Positions 46,288 through 54,569 of a DNA stretch of 64,000 nucleotides are shown piece by piece. The position numbers and the translations under genes were made by a program. Position 1 is the stretch's first letter, and each line of letters begins with the position of its first letter. The notes beneath the pieces were generated by a model. The model was given only the letters and a program-made list of their open reading frames with translations, made no database searches and was not told the DNA's origin. Source of the DNA: Bradyrhizobium sp. AZCC 2262 (GTDB taxonomy: Bacteria > Pseudomonadota > Alphaproteobacteria > Rhizobiales > Xanthobacteraceae); contig NZ_JAZHRT010000001.1 in NCBI RefSeq assembly GCF_036924535.1, positions 8,432,001 to 8,496,000 on the forward strand, written 5' to 3'.

Positions 46288-47574
46288 TCACGCATCCTCC
46301 TCCGCTTCGGCCGATGCATGCGCCGGCGCTACCGGCATCGGAGACTTCTCGTACTGCTTCGGCAGATTCACCGGCCGGTAGCTCGGCATCGCGTCCATGC
46401 GCAGCAGCGCGGATTCGTGGATGATGGCGCCGTCGGGAATCAGGCGCGGTTCGGCGTCGGGGATGTACCAGCCGAAATATGCCTGCCGCGCCGGCCATTC
46501 CTTGTAGGTCGCTCGCTTCGGCAGATATTCGAGAAGCCACCACGCGCCGCGCAGCGAGTCGTGCAGCTCGCCGCGCACGTCGGGCACGACATAGGAGAAC
46601 GGTGAGCCCTTCCGCTGAATGCCCCAGGCGAGCTGGTTGACGGTGGCCTGGTTGACCTGCAGCCCGCACTTGGTCGCCTCGTCGATCATCCACAGCAGCG
46701 GATACTTTGAAAGCCCGCTTTGCTTTTCCGGATAGCCGCCGCCTATATCGGCATGCACGCCGGCGAACCACACCTGCAAGATATCCTGCGGCTCGGCATG
46801 CGCGTCGTTGAAGCGGTTGTGCTTGAAGGTCTGCGGGTCGTCCCACTTCTTCAGGCGGAACATGCAGCGCCGCTCGTCCATCGAGATCGCCTGCCGGAAC
46901 GTCTGTACGCTCGGGTTCAGAAGCGTGAACGCCAGCTCTTCCAGGCTCGGCCAATAGAAGCGATCGGCCCGCGGCACGATCACGCTCGCCACCGTATCCC
47001 AGACGCCGACGAAGCGGATGGTGGGCCAGCGCGTCGAGGTGATGCGCGCGAACTGCGCGGCGTTGTCGAAGGCCGACTGCGGCATCGCGTCTTCCGCGGC
47101 GGCGACATCGGTGAACGATTTCAGGCTCGCCCGCAGCTTCGGCGCCTCGTCGGAGGAGAACTGCTTGTAGGCGATCAGGCCGCTTCCGGCGAGATTGACC
47201 TGCTCCGGCGTGATCAGGCCGATCTTGTGGATCAGACCCGCCAGCACGCGGACGGTATAGGCGCCGCGGGAAAAGCCGAACAGATAGATCTGGTCGCCGG
47301 CCTGCCAGGTGTGGACCAGGAAGGAATAGGCCGCGAGCACATTGTCATCGAGCCCATAGCCGGTGGTGAGGCCCAGGATCGCGTTGAAATCCTGCCTCAG
47401 CTTGTGCCACGGGTCCGGCCGCTCCAGCGTGCCGACGCCCGGATCGTAAAACACCAGTTGCCGCGGGGAGGTCTTCTCGGTCTTGCGCAGGCAGCGATAG
47501 AGCTTGAGAACGTTGGAAATGTTCTCGGAAATCTCGTTGCCGGTGCCGTCGCAGCAGATGATGATGTTGCGCAT
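46288..47574 (-). CDS. DUF2235 (Tle1-like) alpha/beta hydrolase
   Basis: The 428-residue protein starts MRNIIICCDGTGNEISENIS, the DUF2235 opening, and has the nucleophile elbow YLFGFSRGAYTVRVLAGLIH (Ser near 104), VGVWDTVASVIVPRADRFYW and VWFAGVHADIGGGYPEKQSG (likely catalytic Asp/His region). DUF2235 includes type VI secretion phospholipases (Tle1), but here no T6SS gene is near and there is no secretion adaptor, so a cytosolic hydrolase is as likely. A truncated copy of its start lies at 48473. The last about 20 residues are Glu/Ala-rich. Confidence 0.9.
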   Translation of the reverse strand: MRNIIICCDGTGNEISENISNVLKLYRCLRKTEKTSPRQLVFYDPGVGTLERPDPWHKLRQDFNAILGLTTGYGLDDNVLAAYSFLVHTWQAGDQIYLFGFSRGAYTVRVLAGLIHKIGLITPEQVNLAGSGLIAYKQFSSDEAPKLRASLKSFTDVAAAEDAMPQSAFDNAAQFARITSTRWPTIRFVGVWDTVASVIVPRADRFYWPSLEELAFTLLNPSVQTFRQAISMDERRCMFRLKKWDDPQTFKHNRFNDAHAEPQDILQVWFAGVHADIGGGYPEKQSGLSKYPLLWMIDEATKCGLQVNQATVNQLAWGIQRKGSPFSYVVPDVRGELHDSLRGAWWLLEYLPKRATYKEWPARQAYFGWYIPDAEPRLIPDGAIIHESALLRMDAMPSYRPVNLPKQYEKSPMPVAPAHASAEAEEDA

Positions 47575-48078
47575 GGGGGACTCGCGGGGAATCAGGTGAT
47601 GCTACCTTGGCGAGTATAGCGGATTCCAGGAGGAGTGGCCTGTCGTGCGTGGACAGTTTGCGGCCGCGCGATGCCGGTGACTTGATTCAACACCGTTTGG
47701 TTCGGGGCCGTCATCGCCAGCTGAATTTCGGCCTCAAGCGCCGCCTCGGGTAACGGAACTACTCAGGGCCCTCCTGCGCTGGCGCTCCCCGGGGGGAGAC
47801 GAAGGGCTGCCAGAAAAACTCTGATAAAGAAAACTCTGATAAAACAAATACAAACCAGATCGACTTCCTGGCTAGTGCTCCCACTTGCTACCACCGACAA
47901 GCAGCCGGGCGCTGCCGACGTGGGACGGGTTGCCGCTGTCCAGGCAGAAGTGGGTCAAAAAAGGCCTTGCGCGAAGGGGAACCGGATGCGCTAGATCGCA
48001 TTTCTAGAGGTACAGGCCCACTTGCTACGTCAAGTTGACCCTTTCACAACAACCAACAAACTTACGAAAGGATGCGAC
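47575..48078. other. intergenic region upstream of the Cys/Gly-rich peptide gene
   Basis: This 504-base stretch lies between the DUF2235 start and the peptide gene. A direct repeat AAACTCTGATAAA occurs twice, 15 bases apart (47816-47828 and 47831-47843). The first about 60 bases (47575-47636) are duplicated at about 48659-48713 next to the truncated DUF2235 copy. AAAGGA lies 6 bases before the peptide start. No other gene is visible. Confidence 0.55.
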
Positions 48079-48471
48079 ATGCCCCGGTTGAAGCAAGCTG
48101 CGAAGCACGCGCGCACGACCCAGACCGCCGCCGTAACGGCACTCGGTGCGGCCGGACTGGGTCTCTCGCTGACGGGGGGCGCATCCGCATCCACGATGCC
48201 CACTGCTTATCTCCCGCAATCCGACAACATCTCGTCCAATCAGCGCTTCGTTCTTGGCGAAGAGGAAATGGCCGACGTCAGTCTCGCCACGTTCCATCTC
48301 TTCGACAAGGAAGCCGCGGGCGACGAAGTGAAACTGGCCGTCGTTGTTGTTCGCCGGGGTTGCGGTGGCTGCCGTGGATGCCGGGCCTGCCGTGGGTGCG
48401 CCGTGCGTGGCTGCGGTGGCTGCGGGGTCGGCGGCTGCTGCGCACGCTGGGGCCGGTGCCGCTGGTGCTAA
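48079..48471 (+). CDS. exported Cys/Gly-rich peptide, possible RiPP-type precursor
   Basis: The 130-residue protein has a basic start (MPRLKQAAKHARTTQ), a hydrophobic signal-like stretch (about 18-36, ALGAAGLGLSLTGGASASTM), an acidic middle with FVLGEEEMADVSLATFHLFD, and a C-terminal tail of 39 residues with 11 cysteines in GC and CxxC spacing (CGGCRGCRACRGCAVRGCGG, then CGVGGCCARWGRCRWC). A leader plus Cys-rich core suits a ribosomally made modified peptide or a metal-binding peptide; this is inference, as no maturase or transporter gene is beside it. ATG 48079 has AAAGGA 6 bases upstream. It stands between the full and the broken DUF2235 copies. Confidence 0.7.
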   Translation: MPRLKQAAKHARTTQTAAVTALGAAGLGLSLTGGASASTMPTAYLPQSDNISSNQRFVLGEEEMADVSLATFHLFDKEAAGDEVKLAVVVVRRGCGGCRGCRACRGCAVRGCGGCGVGGCCARWGRCRWC

Positions 48472-48472
48472 G

Positions 48473-48658
48473 CTACACGACCTGGCGGACACGATAAAAC
48501 TCGATGAACTGCCGTGCGGGCATCTCCGGCCCGCACGCCATCTGCCGCGGCTGTGTCTTCTCCGTCTTGCGCAGGCAGCGATAGAGCTTGAGAACATTGG
48601 AAATGTTCTCGGAGGTCTCGTTGCCGGTGTCGTCGCAGCAGATGATGATGCTGCGCAT
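48473..48658 (-). pseudogene. truncated duplicate of the DUF2235 gene 5' end
   Basis: From ATG 48658 the first about 38 residues (MRSIIICCDDTGNETSENIS, then NVLKLYRCLRKTEKTQPRQ) nearly equal the intact gene at 46288-47574; the next residues differ and a stop follows after 61 residues. The upstream bases also match (CTACCTTGGCGAGTATAGC). The motif DGTGN reads DDTGN here, and the catalytic Ser region is absent, so the product cannot be an active hydrolase. Confidence 0.85.
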
Positions 48659-48759
48659 GGGGGCTCGCGGAGGTGATGCTACCTTGGCGAGTATAGCAGG
48701 ATTGGGAGGAGTTGGGCGATGTTTGATCTACATTGGACCGCGCCAGAATATGAAAGGTG

Positions 48760-51219
48760 TTAAGTAGCTGGGACAGCCACCGCGAGTTGGGTCGCGATGC
48801 TATTGTAAATGTCGACTTCCGAGCCCGGCGCACGAACGGAGATCAAAAGAGAATATCGTGCCGCCCGATCCCATCGCTGTAGGGCGGGTTTCTCTTTCCA
48901 CCAACCAGAGATCGGAAAAACACCAACCGCGTCACGCTCCGCGAGGGCTGCTGCGCTGCCACGCCAAATGTCGGAATGGATCGATCCACGATCACGTATT
49001 TGTCCCAGCACCCAACTGTCGCCTCCGCTGGCGCTGATTGGGCCTCCGGCTTCTTCATCCTGAGCGGCTTTGTTGATTCGCTGGCGAAACGCATCAATCG
49101 GTTCGAGTGACCGCTTCACTGCGAACCGTAAGCTATGCGAAGCATAGCGATGTCGGCGCGTCCAGCCTCGCTCCCCAGGATTGGGCTCGATAAAATATGA
49201 AAGCGTAATGCGCAATTCTACGTCGGCCTCGCCAAGATCTGCCAGCTCTGCTCGTGGCCATGGCAGTAGATGCAGGTTCATGTCCCGAGTTTTTATCTGC
49301 GAGCCGTCCTTACGAAACGGCAAAAGCGCGTCCTCGACCATGAGCGTTGCATCATCCGCAGCACTTAGAAGTGAACGCGTTAGGTCGGGTACGCCCCAAC
49401 CATAGCGTCTCAAGAGAGAAAGCTTTTGCGCTTGCGAGGCCGCAGCATCAAAGCGTGCTCGCATCGCCGGCGTCCATTCGGCGGAGTGAACGATAAGGCC
49501 GCGAACTGTCTCGGGCCAGAGCTCCGGACGAGCGCTCATAATGCCTGCGCTGAGGTTTCCACCTAATGCGGTGGCGCCGCTAGTATCCCCAAAAGCATCA
49601 AAGAGACGCACATTCGGCCGGTAGTGAGTGCTGATCAACTGCAGGTCGTCGATTGCCGAGGCGGGGTTAACGCCATCGTGCGCTAAGTTACCGCCTTCGA
49701 AGACGACATCAGGTCGAATTGGCCATTGTCGATCCCATATTGTGGACGTGCGGCTAGTTGGCGAAAGGTCGCCCGCCGGCGCAATTGGAAGCCAGCCATC
49801 ATAGTCGGGGTCGGTGATGGTGATCTTGTCCGTACACGCTCCGAATACGAGTGGATTCCAAGCCTGGGCAGGGCTTTCAACCTCTTCTAGATCGTTGCGG
49901 TCAAGATACTCTGCAGCACTGATATCTCCGCGCAAATTACCTGCAGAGAGTACCATGAGACGACGGCGGTCTCCGCCACCGTAGCATAGCTGATCCACGG
50001 CCGCAGACCATGATGAAGGACGACCCCGCCCTAGGCCAACATCGCTCGTCACTGCCATGCAGATGACACGCCTACGTCGCGGTGCTTTTCGTTCGGCCAA
50101 CTCAATGCCGGATGCGGTGATTGCGCCATAGAGGTCTGGATCGTTCTGACCGGTTGGCGGCAAAATTTTCACAGTCTCAAGCCTATGCCGCAGAGTTACT
50201 GGACCGCCATGACTGAGTGCTGCTTCAAGGTCGCCATAGAGAGCAACTCCAGACATCAACGTACCGTGGCCGTTCCAATAAGCGCTGTCGCCGACATCCC
50301 ACGCACTGTCATATGAATGTTGGTCACTTGGATCTAGGCCGGGCGCAATCAATGGATGTGCTTGCGCAGCTCCACTGTCGAGAAGACAAACTGCTGGAGC
50401 TATAGCCGATGGCGGCGTAATCCGGCCCGCAAGATTTGCGGCCCATTCCGCCTGCTCGACAGCTCGCATTTCGAGAAAAAGTGAAGGGGTGTCTTTGGCC
50501 AATCTTAATTCGGCGACAGCGTCACTGTGTTGGATCAGTCGTTCCATCGTTGCTTCGTCACCGAGAGCCAAGATGACGTCGCGCTCCGGGAAACTGATCG
50601 TGTGAGCTTTCGTCGCTACATTAAGACGTTCAGAGACGACCCGAAATTCGTGCAGTCGACCGTCACGTAGCCAAACTTCCCACCAAGCCGGCGTGCCAGT
50701 GGTGGGGAAAAGTGCCATGTCGTCTGTGAACAGGGCACGTGCTCCGCCCAACTGGACGGTGTCAATTCGGGCGATGAGGTTCTCGTTCTTCGGCCTTCCA
50801 GATTTATTTTTCTCGGTCCTGTAGGCCTCAATTCGCTTGTCGTAGAAATCAGCGGACGATTCCGGAACGAAAACCGTAGCCGATATCGTCTCGCTCCCCT
50901 CCGCGGGTGGCTTTACAGCGACAAGCTCAATTTCCTTTGGCTTGTTCTCTAAACTGTCGAGCGCCGTTTCGTGACCCGTGGGGATTTCAAATTGTAGATA
51001 GAAGCCCGGCGTTCCCTCGGCCACGCCTTCTTGGCGGCCGGCGATCTGAGCACGAGCTTGGACGATCGCATGATCGATGGCGCGCTTTAACTTCGCAGCG
51101 TGTGCTGCGCGCGCTCGAGCCGGAGGAAGCCCCGTGATAACAATTCGGGGCGACGTGTACGGCTCGTTCCGACCGCCACCTTCAAGATGAAGATGCGGAC
51201 GATCGCGGGGGATCGCCAT
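48760..51219 (-). CDS. ietS: subtilisin-family (S8) protease of an IetA/IetS-type pair
   Basis: The 819-residue protein holds an S8 protease domain with the catalytic triad Asp281 (AVCLLDSGAAQAHPL), His318 (WNGHGTLMSG) and Ser547 (GDTSGATALGG), plus the oxyanion Asn428 (LSAGN). There is no signal peptide, so it acts in the cytoplasm, and both the N-terminal region (1-260) and the C-terminal region (about 580-819) are long. Subtilisin plus AAA ATPase pairs are known as ietAS, first described as a stability locus on an Agrobacterium plasmid and later reported among anti-phage systems. It follows ietA by 18 bases. Base composition is visibly less GC-rich than core genes, hinting at transfer. Confidence 0.82.
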   Translation of the reverse strand: MAIPRDRPHLHLEGGGRNEPYTSPRIVITGLPPARARAAHAAKLKRAIDHAIVQARAQIAGRQEGVAEGTPGFYLQFEIPTGHETALDSLENKPKEIELVAVKPPAEGSETISATVFVPESSADFYDKRIEAYRTEKNKSGRPKNENLIARIDTVQLGGARALFTDDMALFPTTGTPAWWEVWLRDGRLHEFRVVSERLNVATKAHTISFPERDVILALGDEATMERLIQHSDAVAELRLAKDTPSLFLEMRAVEQAEWAANLAGRITPPSAIAPAVCLLDSGAAQAHPLIAPGLDPSDQHSYDSAWDVGDSAYWNGHGTLMSGVALYGDLEAALSHGGPVTLRHRLETVKILPPTGQNDPDLYGAITASGIELAERKAPRRRRVICMAVTSDVGLGRGRPSSWSAAVDQLCYGGGDRRRLMVLSAGNLRGDISAAEYLDRNDLEEVESPAQAWNPLVFGACTDKITITDPDYDGWLPIAPAGDLSPTSRTSTIWDRQWPIRPDVVFEGGNLAHDGVNPASAIDDLQLISTHYRPNVRLFDAFGDTSGATALGGNLSAGIMSARPELWPETVRGLIVHSAEWTPAMRARFDAAASQAQKLSLLRRYGWGVPDLTRSLLSAADDATLMVEDALLPFRKDGSQIKTRDMNLHLLPWPRAELADLGEADVELRITLSYFIEPNPGERGWTRRHRYASHSLRFAVKRSLEPIDAFRQRINKAAQDEEAGGPISASGGDSWVLGQIRDRGSIHSDIWRGSAAALAERDAVGVFPISGWWKEKPALQRWDRAARYSLLISVRAPGSEVDIYNSIATQLAVAVPAT

Positions 51220-51237
51220 GGCATGCCTCAGCGGAGC

Positions 51238-52221
51238 TTAGAGAGCAGCTTTTTTTCGTTCGTTCAACGCACTCACAAGTTCTGCTGTTGTTACAGTATT
51301 ATGTTCAGCAAGAACGGCGATCTTGGCCGCTTCGTCAGCCGCTCGGGAAATCTCTCCTTGTGAAAGGCCCATAGCGCAATCGATCACGCCATCCCACGAT
51401 ATGCGGTCAAGCAGATAACCTGTTAGCCGAGCTTCCAATATGCCGCGCACTACCTCAGCAGTCGGCAGACTATACGTAATCACATCATCAAACCGACGGA
51501 ACAATGCCCGATCGAGCAATTCGGGATGGTTGGTCGCAGCAATGATTACGCTAGGCCCGTCGTCATTTTCGAGGAACTGCAAAAAAGAATTGAGGACACG
51601 GCGAATTTCCCCCACATCGTGCGGACCCGACCGTTGTGTTCCAATGGCGTCGAACTCATCGAAGAAATACACCCCGCGTTGCAGCGCGACGGCATCAAAC
51701 ACCAACCTCAGTCGTCCGGCCGTTTCTCCCAAAAGCTTCCCAATTAGGCCGTCGTATAGAACGGTGAAGAGCGGAAGTTTGAGTTCGCCAGCGATTGCCT
51801 CTGCTGTCATTGTTTTGCCGGACCCAGGTGGGCCGACCAGCAGCAACTTTCGGCGTGGGGCCAGCCCACGTGCGCGTAGTCGCGCCTGCTGGCGTTGTTC
51901 CCGGAGAACGCGAGCGAGACGATCATGGAGTTCGGGAGCAAGCACCATACTCGAAAGCCGGATATCGGAATAACGGGCAGAAAGGAATGCGCTCAGTTCC
52001 CCCTTTGGCTGGGCAAGCGGGACGGGTCCCACGCCTCGGCGCGCGACCTTGGCGGTTTTTCCCTTGGCGCTATCAACAAGTTCGCGCAATTCCTGCGCAA
52101 GCTTACCATGCCCTTGTCTCGCTTCATGCGCCGCGAGCTGAGTGGCGATCGACAGAAAACGTTCCTCATCGTCGGCAATGTAGCTTTGTAGGAGTGCGAC
52201 GATGTGGCGGGCGGTTGTCAT
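51238..52221 (-). CDS. ietA: AAA+ ATPase of an IetA/IetS-type pair
   Basis: The 327-residue ATPase has Walker A LLVGPPGSGKT (130-137 core), Walker B VYFFDEFD (184-191), a sensor ATN (229-231) and Arg fingers at 242-243 (FRRFDD). The first about 110 residues form a helical lead region (HIVALLQSYIADDEERFLSI). In described ietAS loci the ATPase is the antitoxin or controller of the protease; that role is applied here by family and order. It sits directly upstream of ietS. No clear ribosome binding site was seen before ATG 52221. Confidence 0.82.
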   Translation of the reverse strand: MTTARHIVALLQSYIADDEERFLSIATQLAAHEARQGHGKLAQELRELVDSAKGKTAKVARRGVGPVPLAQPKGELSAFLSARYSDIRLSSMVLAPELHDRLARVLREQRQQARLRARGLAPRRKLLLVGPPGSGKTMTAEAIAGELKLPLFTVLYDGLIGKLLGETAGRLRLVFDAVALQRGVYFFDEFDAIGTQRSGPHDVGEIRRVLNSFLQFLENDDGPSVIIAATNHPELLDRALFRRFDDVITYSLPTAEVVRGILEARLTGYLLDRISWDGVIDCAMGLSQGEISRAADEAAKIAVLAEHNTVTTAELVSALNERKKAAL

Positions 52222-52350
52222 GATACAGAGTGGTCCAAGGCCGCGGATACCCGATTCTATAGATGCAACTATCCATTGTGTCCAAAAAAGGTGCTTGAAG
52301 CCCTAACGCGAAGCAATATTCCACAGGTCCTAAATGGCGCGCGCCGCCCA

Positions 52351-52384
52351 CAAACAAAAACGGCCGGGTCATCCGACCCGGCCG
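52351..52384 (-). terminator. rho-independent terminator of rpmB
   Basis: On the minus strand the 10-bp stem CGGCCGGGTC / GACCCGGCCG with loop GGAT is followed by TTTTTG. It lies 35 bases after the rpmB stop. Confidence 0.9.
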
Positions 52385-52418
52385 CTTCAAACTCTGATCC
52401 GCCGATGTAGCTAAAAAC

Positions 52419-52727
52419 TCAGCTCGCCTTCTTCACGAACACCGGCTTGCCGACCTTCTTCTCGATCGCGCGCTTGAGATCCAGCGCGCGGGGGGAGAGC
52501 AGGTCGGCCTTGGCCTTCAGCAGATACGAATCGAGGCCGCCATTGTGGTCGACGCTCTTGAGCGCATTGGTCGAGACGCGCAGGCGCACGTTGCGGGCGA
52601 GCGCGTCCGAGATGAAGGTGACGTTGACCAGGTTCGGCAGGAAGCGCCGCTTGGTCTTGATGTTCGAGTGGCTCACCTTGTGGCCCACCTGGGGGCCCTT
52701 GGCCGTCAGTTCGCAGCGCCGGGACAT
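52419..52727 (-). CDS. rpmB: 50S ribosomal protein L28
   Basis: The 102-residue protein is L28 of the large ribosomal subunit: [20 protein letters not shown], then [20 protein letters not shown] and [20 protein letters not shown]. The C-terminal extension to about 102 residues ([11 protein letters not shown]) is normal for Rhizobiales. ATG 52727 is the conserved start; the open frame further upstream has no homology. A strong terminator follows. It borders the IetAS genes, so the accessory insertion stops just before this core gene. Confidence 0.97.
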   Translation of the reverse strand: MSRRCELTAKGPQVGHKVSHSNIKTKRRFLPNLVNVTFISDALARNVRLRVSTNALKSVDHNGGLDSYLLKAKADLLSPRALDLKRAIEKKVGKPVFVKKAS

Positions 52728-53132
52728 TACAAAATCCTCTTCCATCCCCGCCATAGGCAAGCGCGTCACGCGGTGCGCGCGGGGGTCCAAAATCGCGTCC
52801 ATTTCCAGGAACTGCGGTCGTATAGGGGGAGTGGGGCAAACCGTCAAGGTTTTTGGGCCCGGCCCACGCCGCCAAAAGCCCGATTCCGGGCCTCAAACTG
52901 GCTTGTTCCGACGCGGTTTCCTGATGCGAACCGGAAGGCCATCCCGGGATCGAGTCCGGGGGCAAGCTTCGCAAAACGCTATGAAAAACCCTCCTTACAA
53001 AGGGCGCAATCCCCGCCGACACCATGGCTTTCGCGATTGTGGGCCCGGGCCGCAGGATGCGACCGCAAGCTGGGTCCGATTGACGCGTGTTCTCGCGAAA
53101 ACATGCGTTGTTTGCCGGATATTTCTGCCTAA
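52728..53132. other. divergent promoter region between rpmB and DUF3108 gene
   Basis: This 405-base gap must hold both promoters. I saw no gene, terminator or family repeat in it. Open frames crossing it are GC-rich background. Confidence 0.45.
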
Positions 53133-54038
53133 ATGAACATCAGCTCGCGCCGATCCCGGGACCTGCAGGAATTGACTACCCCGTACGCCATTCGGCCCCA
53201 AACCTTGTTCGCAGGAAACGGGCTCGTTTTCAGCCTGTGCGCCGCCGCGTGCCTCGCGCTGGCGCCGCAGGCGGCTTCCGCACAGGGGCGGCTGGATGCG
53301 CAGTATGAGGCGACGCTGGCCGGCATCCCGGTCGGCAAGGGGGCCTGGACCATCGAAATCGGCGACGACGCGTTTGCGGCCTCCGCGCAAGGCGGCACCG
53401 CGGGCCTGTTGAAGGCGTTTTCCGGCGGCACGGGTTCCGGCGCCAGCCAGGGCCGCATCGTCAACGGCGCACTGGTGCCGAATGCCTATACCGCCACCAC
53501 CACGACGCAGAAGAAGTCCGAAACCATCCGCCTGGTGCTGGCTAACGGCAATGTGAAGGATTTTTCGATCGATCCGCTGCCGCCGGTCGATCCCGACCGC
53601 ATCGTCGTCACCGACGCGCACCGCAAGGGCGTGCTCGATCCCATGACCGGCTCGATGCTGCGCGTGCCGGGGAATGGCGAGGTGCTGAGCCCGGACTCCT
53701 GCCGCACCGGCACCGGGATTTTCGACGGGCGGATGCGCTACGACCTCAAGCTCGATTACAAGCGCATGGAGACGGTGAGGGCCGAGCGGGGCTATCACGG
53801 GCCGGCGCTGGTCTGCGCCATCTACTTCATGCCGGTCGCGGGCTACATCCCCGATCGCCCGGTGATCAAATACCTCGCCACCGAACGCCGGATCGAGATC
53901 GCCTTCGTGCCGATCGCGGGAACCCGCGTCCTGGTTCCCTTCCGCATGACCATCCCGACACCGTTCGGACCGGCGATGCTGGAAGCGACGTCGTTTGTGA
54001 CGACGGCAGCGCCGCCGAGGGTGGCGAAGACGCAGTAG
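53133..54038 (+). CDS. secreted DUF3108 protein
   Basis: The 301-residue protein has an N-terminal hydrophobic segment (about 30-50, LVFSLCAAACLALAPQAASA) followed by QGRLDAQYEATLAGIPVGKG, so it is likely exported. DUF3108 features are the beta-rich repeats FDGRMRYDLKLDYKRMETVR and a closing RMTIPTPFGPAMLEATSFVT. Members lie in the periplasm or outer membrane and their role is unknown. A Met further on is possible, since the first 28 residues before the hydrophobic part are unusual for a signal peptide. Confidence 0.88.
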   Translation: MNISSRRSRDLQELTTPYAIRPQTLFAGNGLVFSLCAAACLALAPQAASAQGRLDAQYEATLAGIPVGKGAWTIEIGDDAFAASAQGGTAGLLKAFSGGTGSGASQGRIVNGALVPNAYTATTTTQKKSETIRLVLANGNVKDFSIDPLPPVDPDRIVVTDAHRKGVLDPMTGSMLRVPGNGEVLSPDSCRTGTGIFDGRMRYDLKLDYKRMETVRAERGYHGPALVCAIYFMPVAGYIPDRPVIKYLATERRIEIAFVPIAGTRVLVPFRMTIPTPFGPAMLEATSFVTTAAPPRVAKTQ

Positions 54039-54064
54039 GGGACGGCTGGCGCCTGCGATCTGCC

Positions 54065-54186
54065 GTCGTCCCTGCGAAAGCAGGGACCCATACGCCGCGG
54101 CCGTGCTGATCGAGGGACTCGGAGTTGCTGCCGGCGCCAACCAATGAGCGCCTGTGGTTGTGGGTCCCTGCGTTCGCAGGGACGAC
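54065..54186. repeat. paired palindromic intergenic repeat, family A, copy 4
   Basis: 122 bases bounded by GTCGTCCCTGCGAAAGCAGG at the left and an inverted GTCGTCCCTGCGAACGCAGG at the right, just after the DUF3108 stop. Confidence 0.85.
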
Positions 54187-54482
54187 GGCGAGAGTTTGCG
54201 GAATCCTGTTGACTCTTGACCACTTCTGATTCGACTCCGGCCTTTAAGGATTTCACCGCCAAACCGCCGCTTGTGGAGCCCGTCCAAACTTGATCTAGTG
54301 CCGCCCCGAACGCCTCAGCGCGAGATGTTGCGGTGAACGTATCGGGTCTCGGGAGGAGTCAGCGATTCGGGCGCGTTTCGTTCCAGACTCGTTCCAGACC
54401 TTAAGCCGCGACCGCATCACCGTCGCAAAGTGAAACAGAATCGGCGCAGATGGTGCCAAAGGACGAAGTTCTGAGTTTCCCC

Positions 54483-54538
54483 GTCATTGCCTGCGACAAA
54501 CGCGAAGCGTTTACGCTAGCCCGTTGGCTCGCAATGAC
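54483..54538. repeat. short palindromic repeat, family B, copy 3
   Basis: GTCATTGCCTGCGACAAACG to GCTCGCAATGAC, with the same left arm as the copy at 13569 and a deleted interior. Confidence 0.65.
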
Positions 54539-54569
54539 GATCGGCACATAATAGAAACACCTGCACATA

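Larger units (their letters stand above)
54039..54569. other. 531-base gap before the helicase gene
   Basis: Carries a family A repeat (54065-54186) and a short family B copy (54483-54538). The part between them (54187-54482) holds no recognisable gene and probably contains the helicase promoter. Confidence 0.5.

Noticed and set aside
48344-48676. A 110-codon Ala/Val-rich frame overlapping the Cys-rich peptide and DUF2235 fragment
   Set aside because: It is an alternate frame of two better supported features, and its second half is antisense to the DUF2235 fragment.
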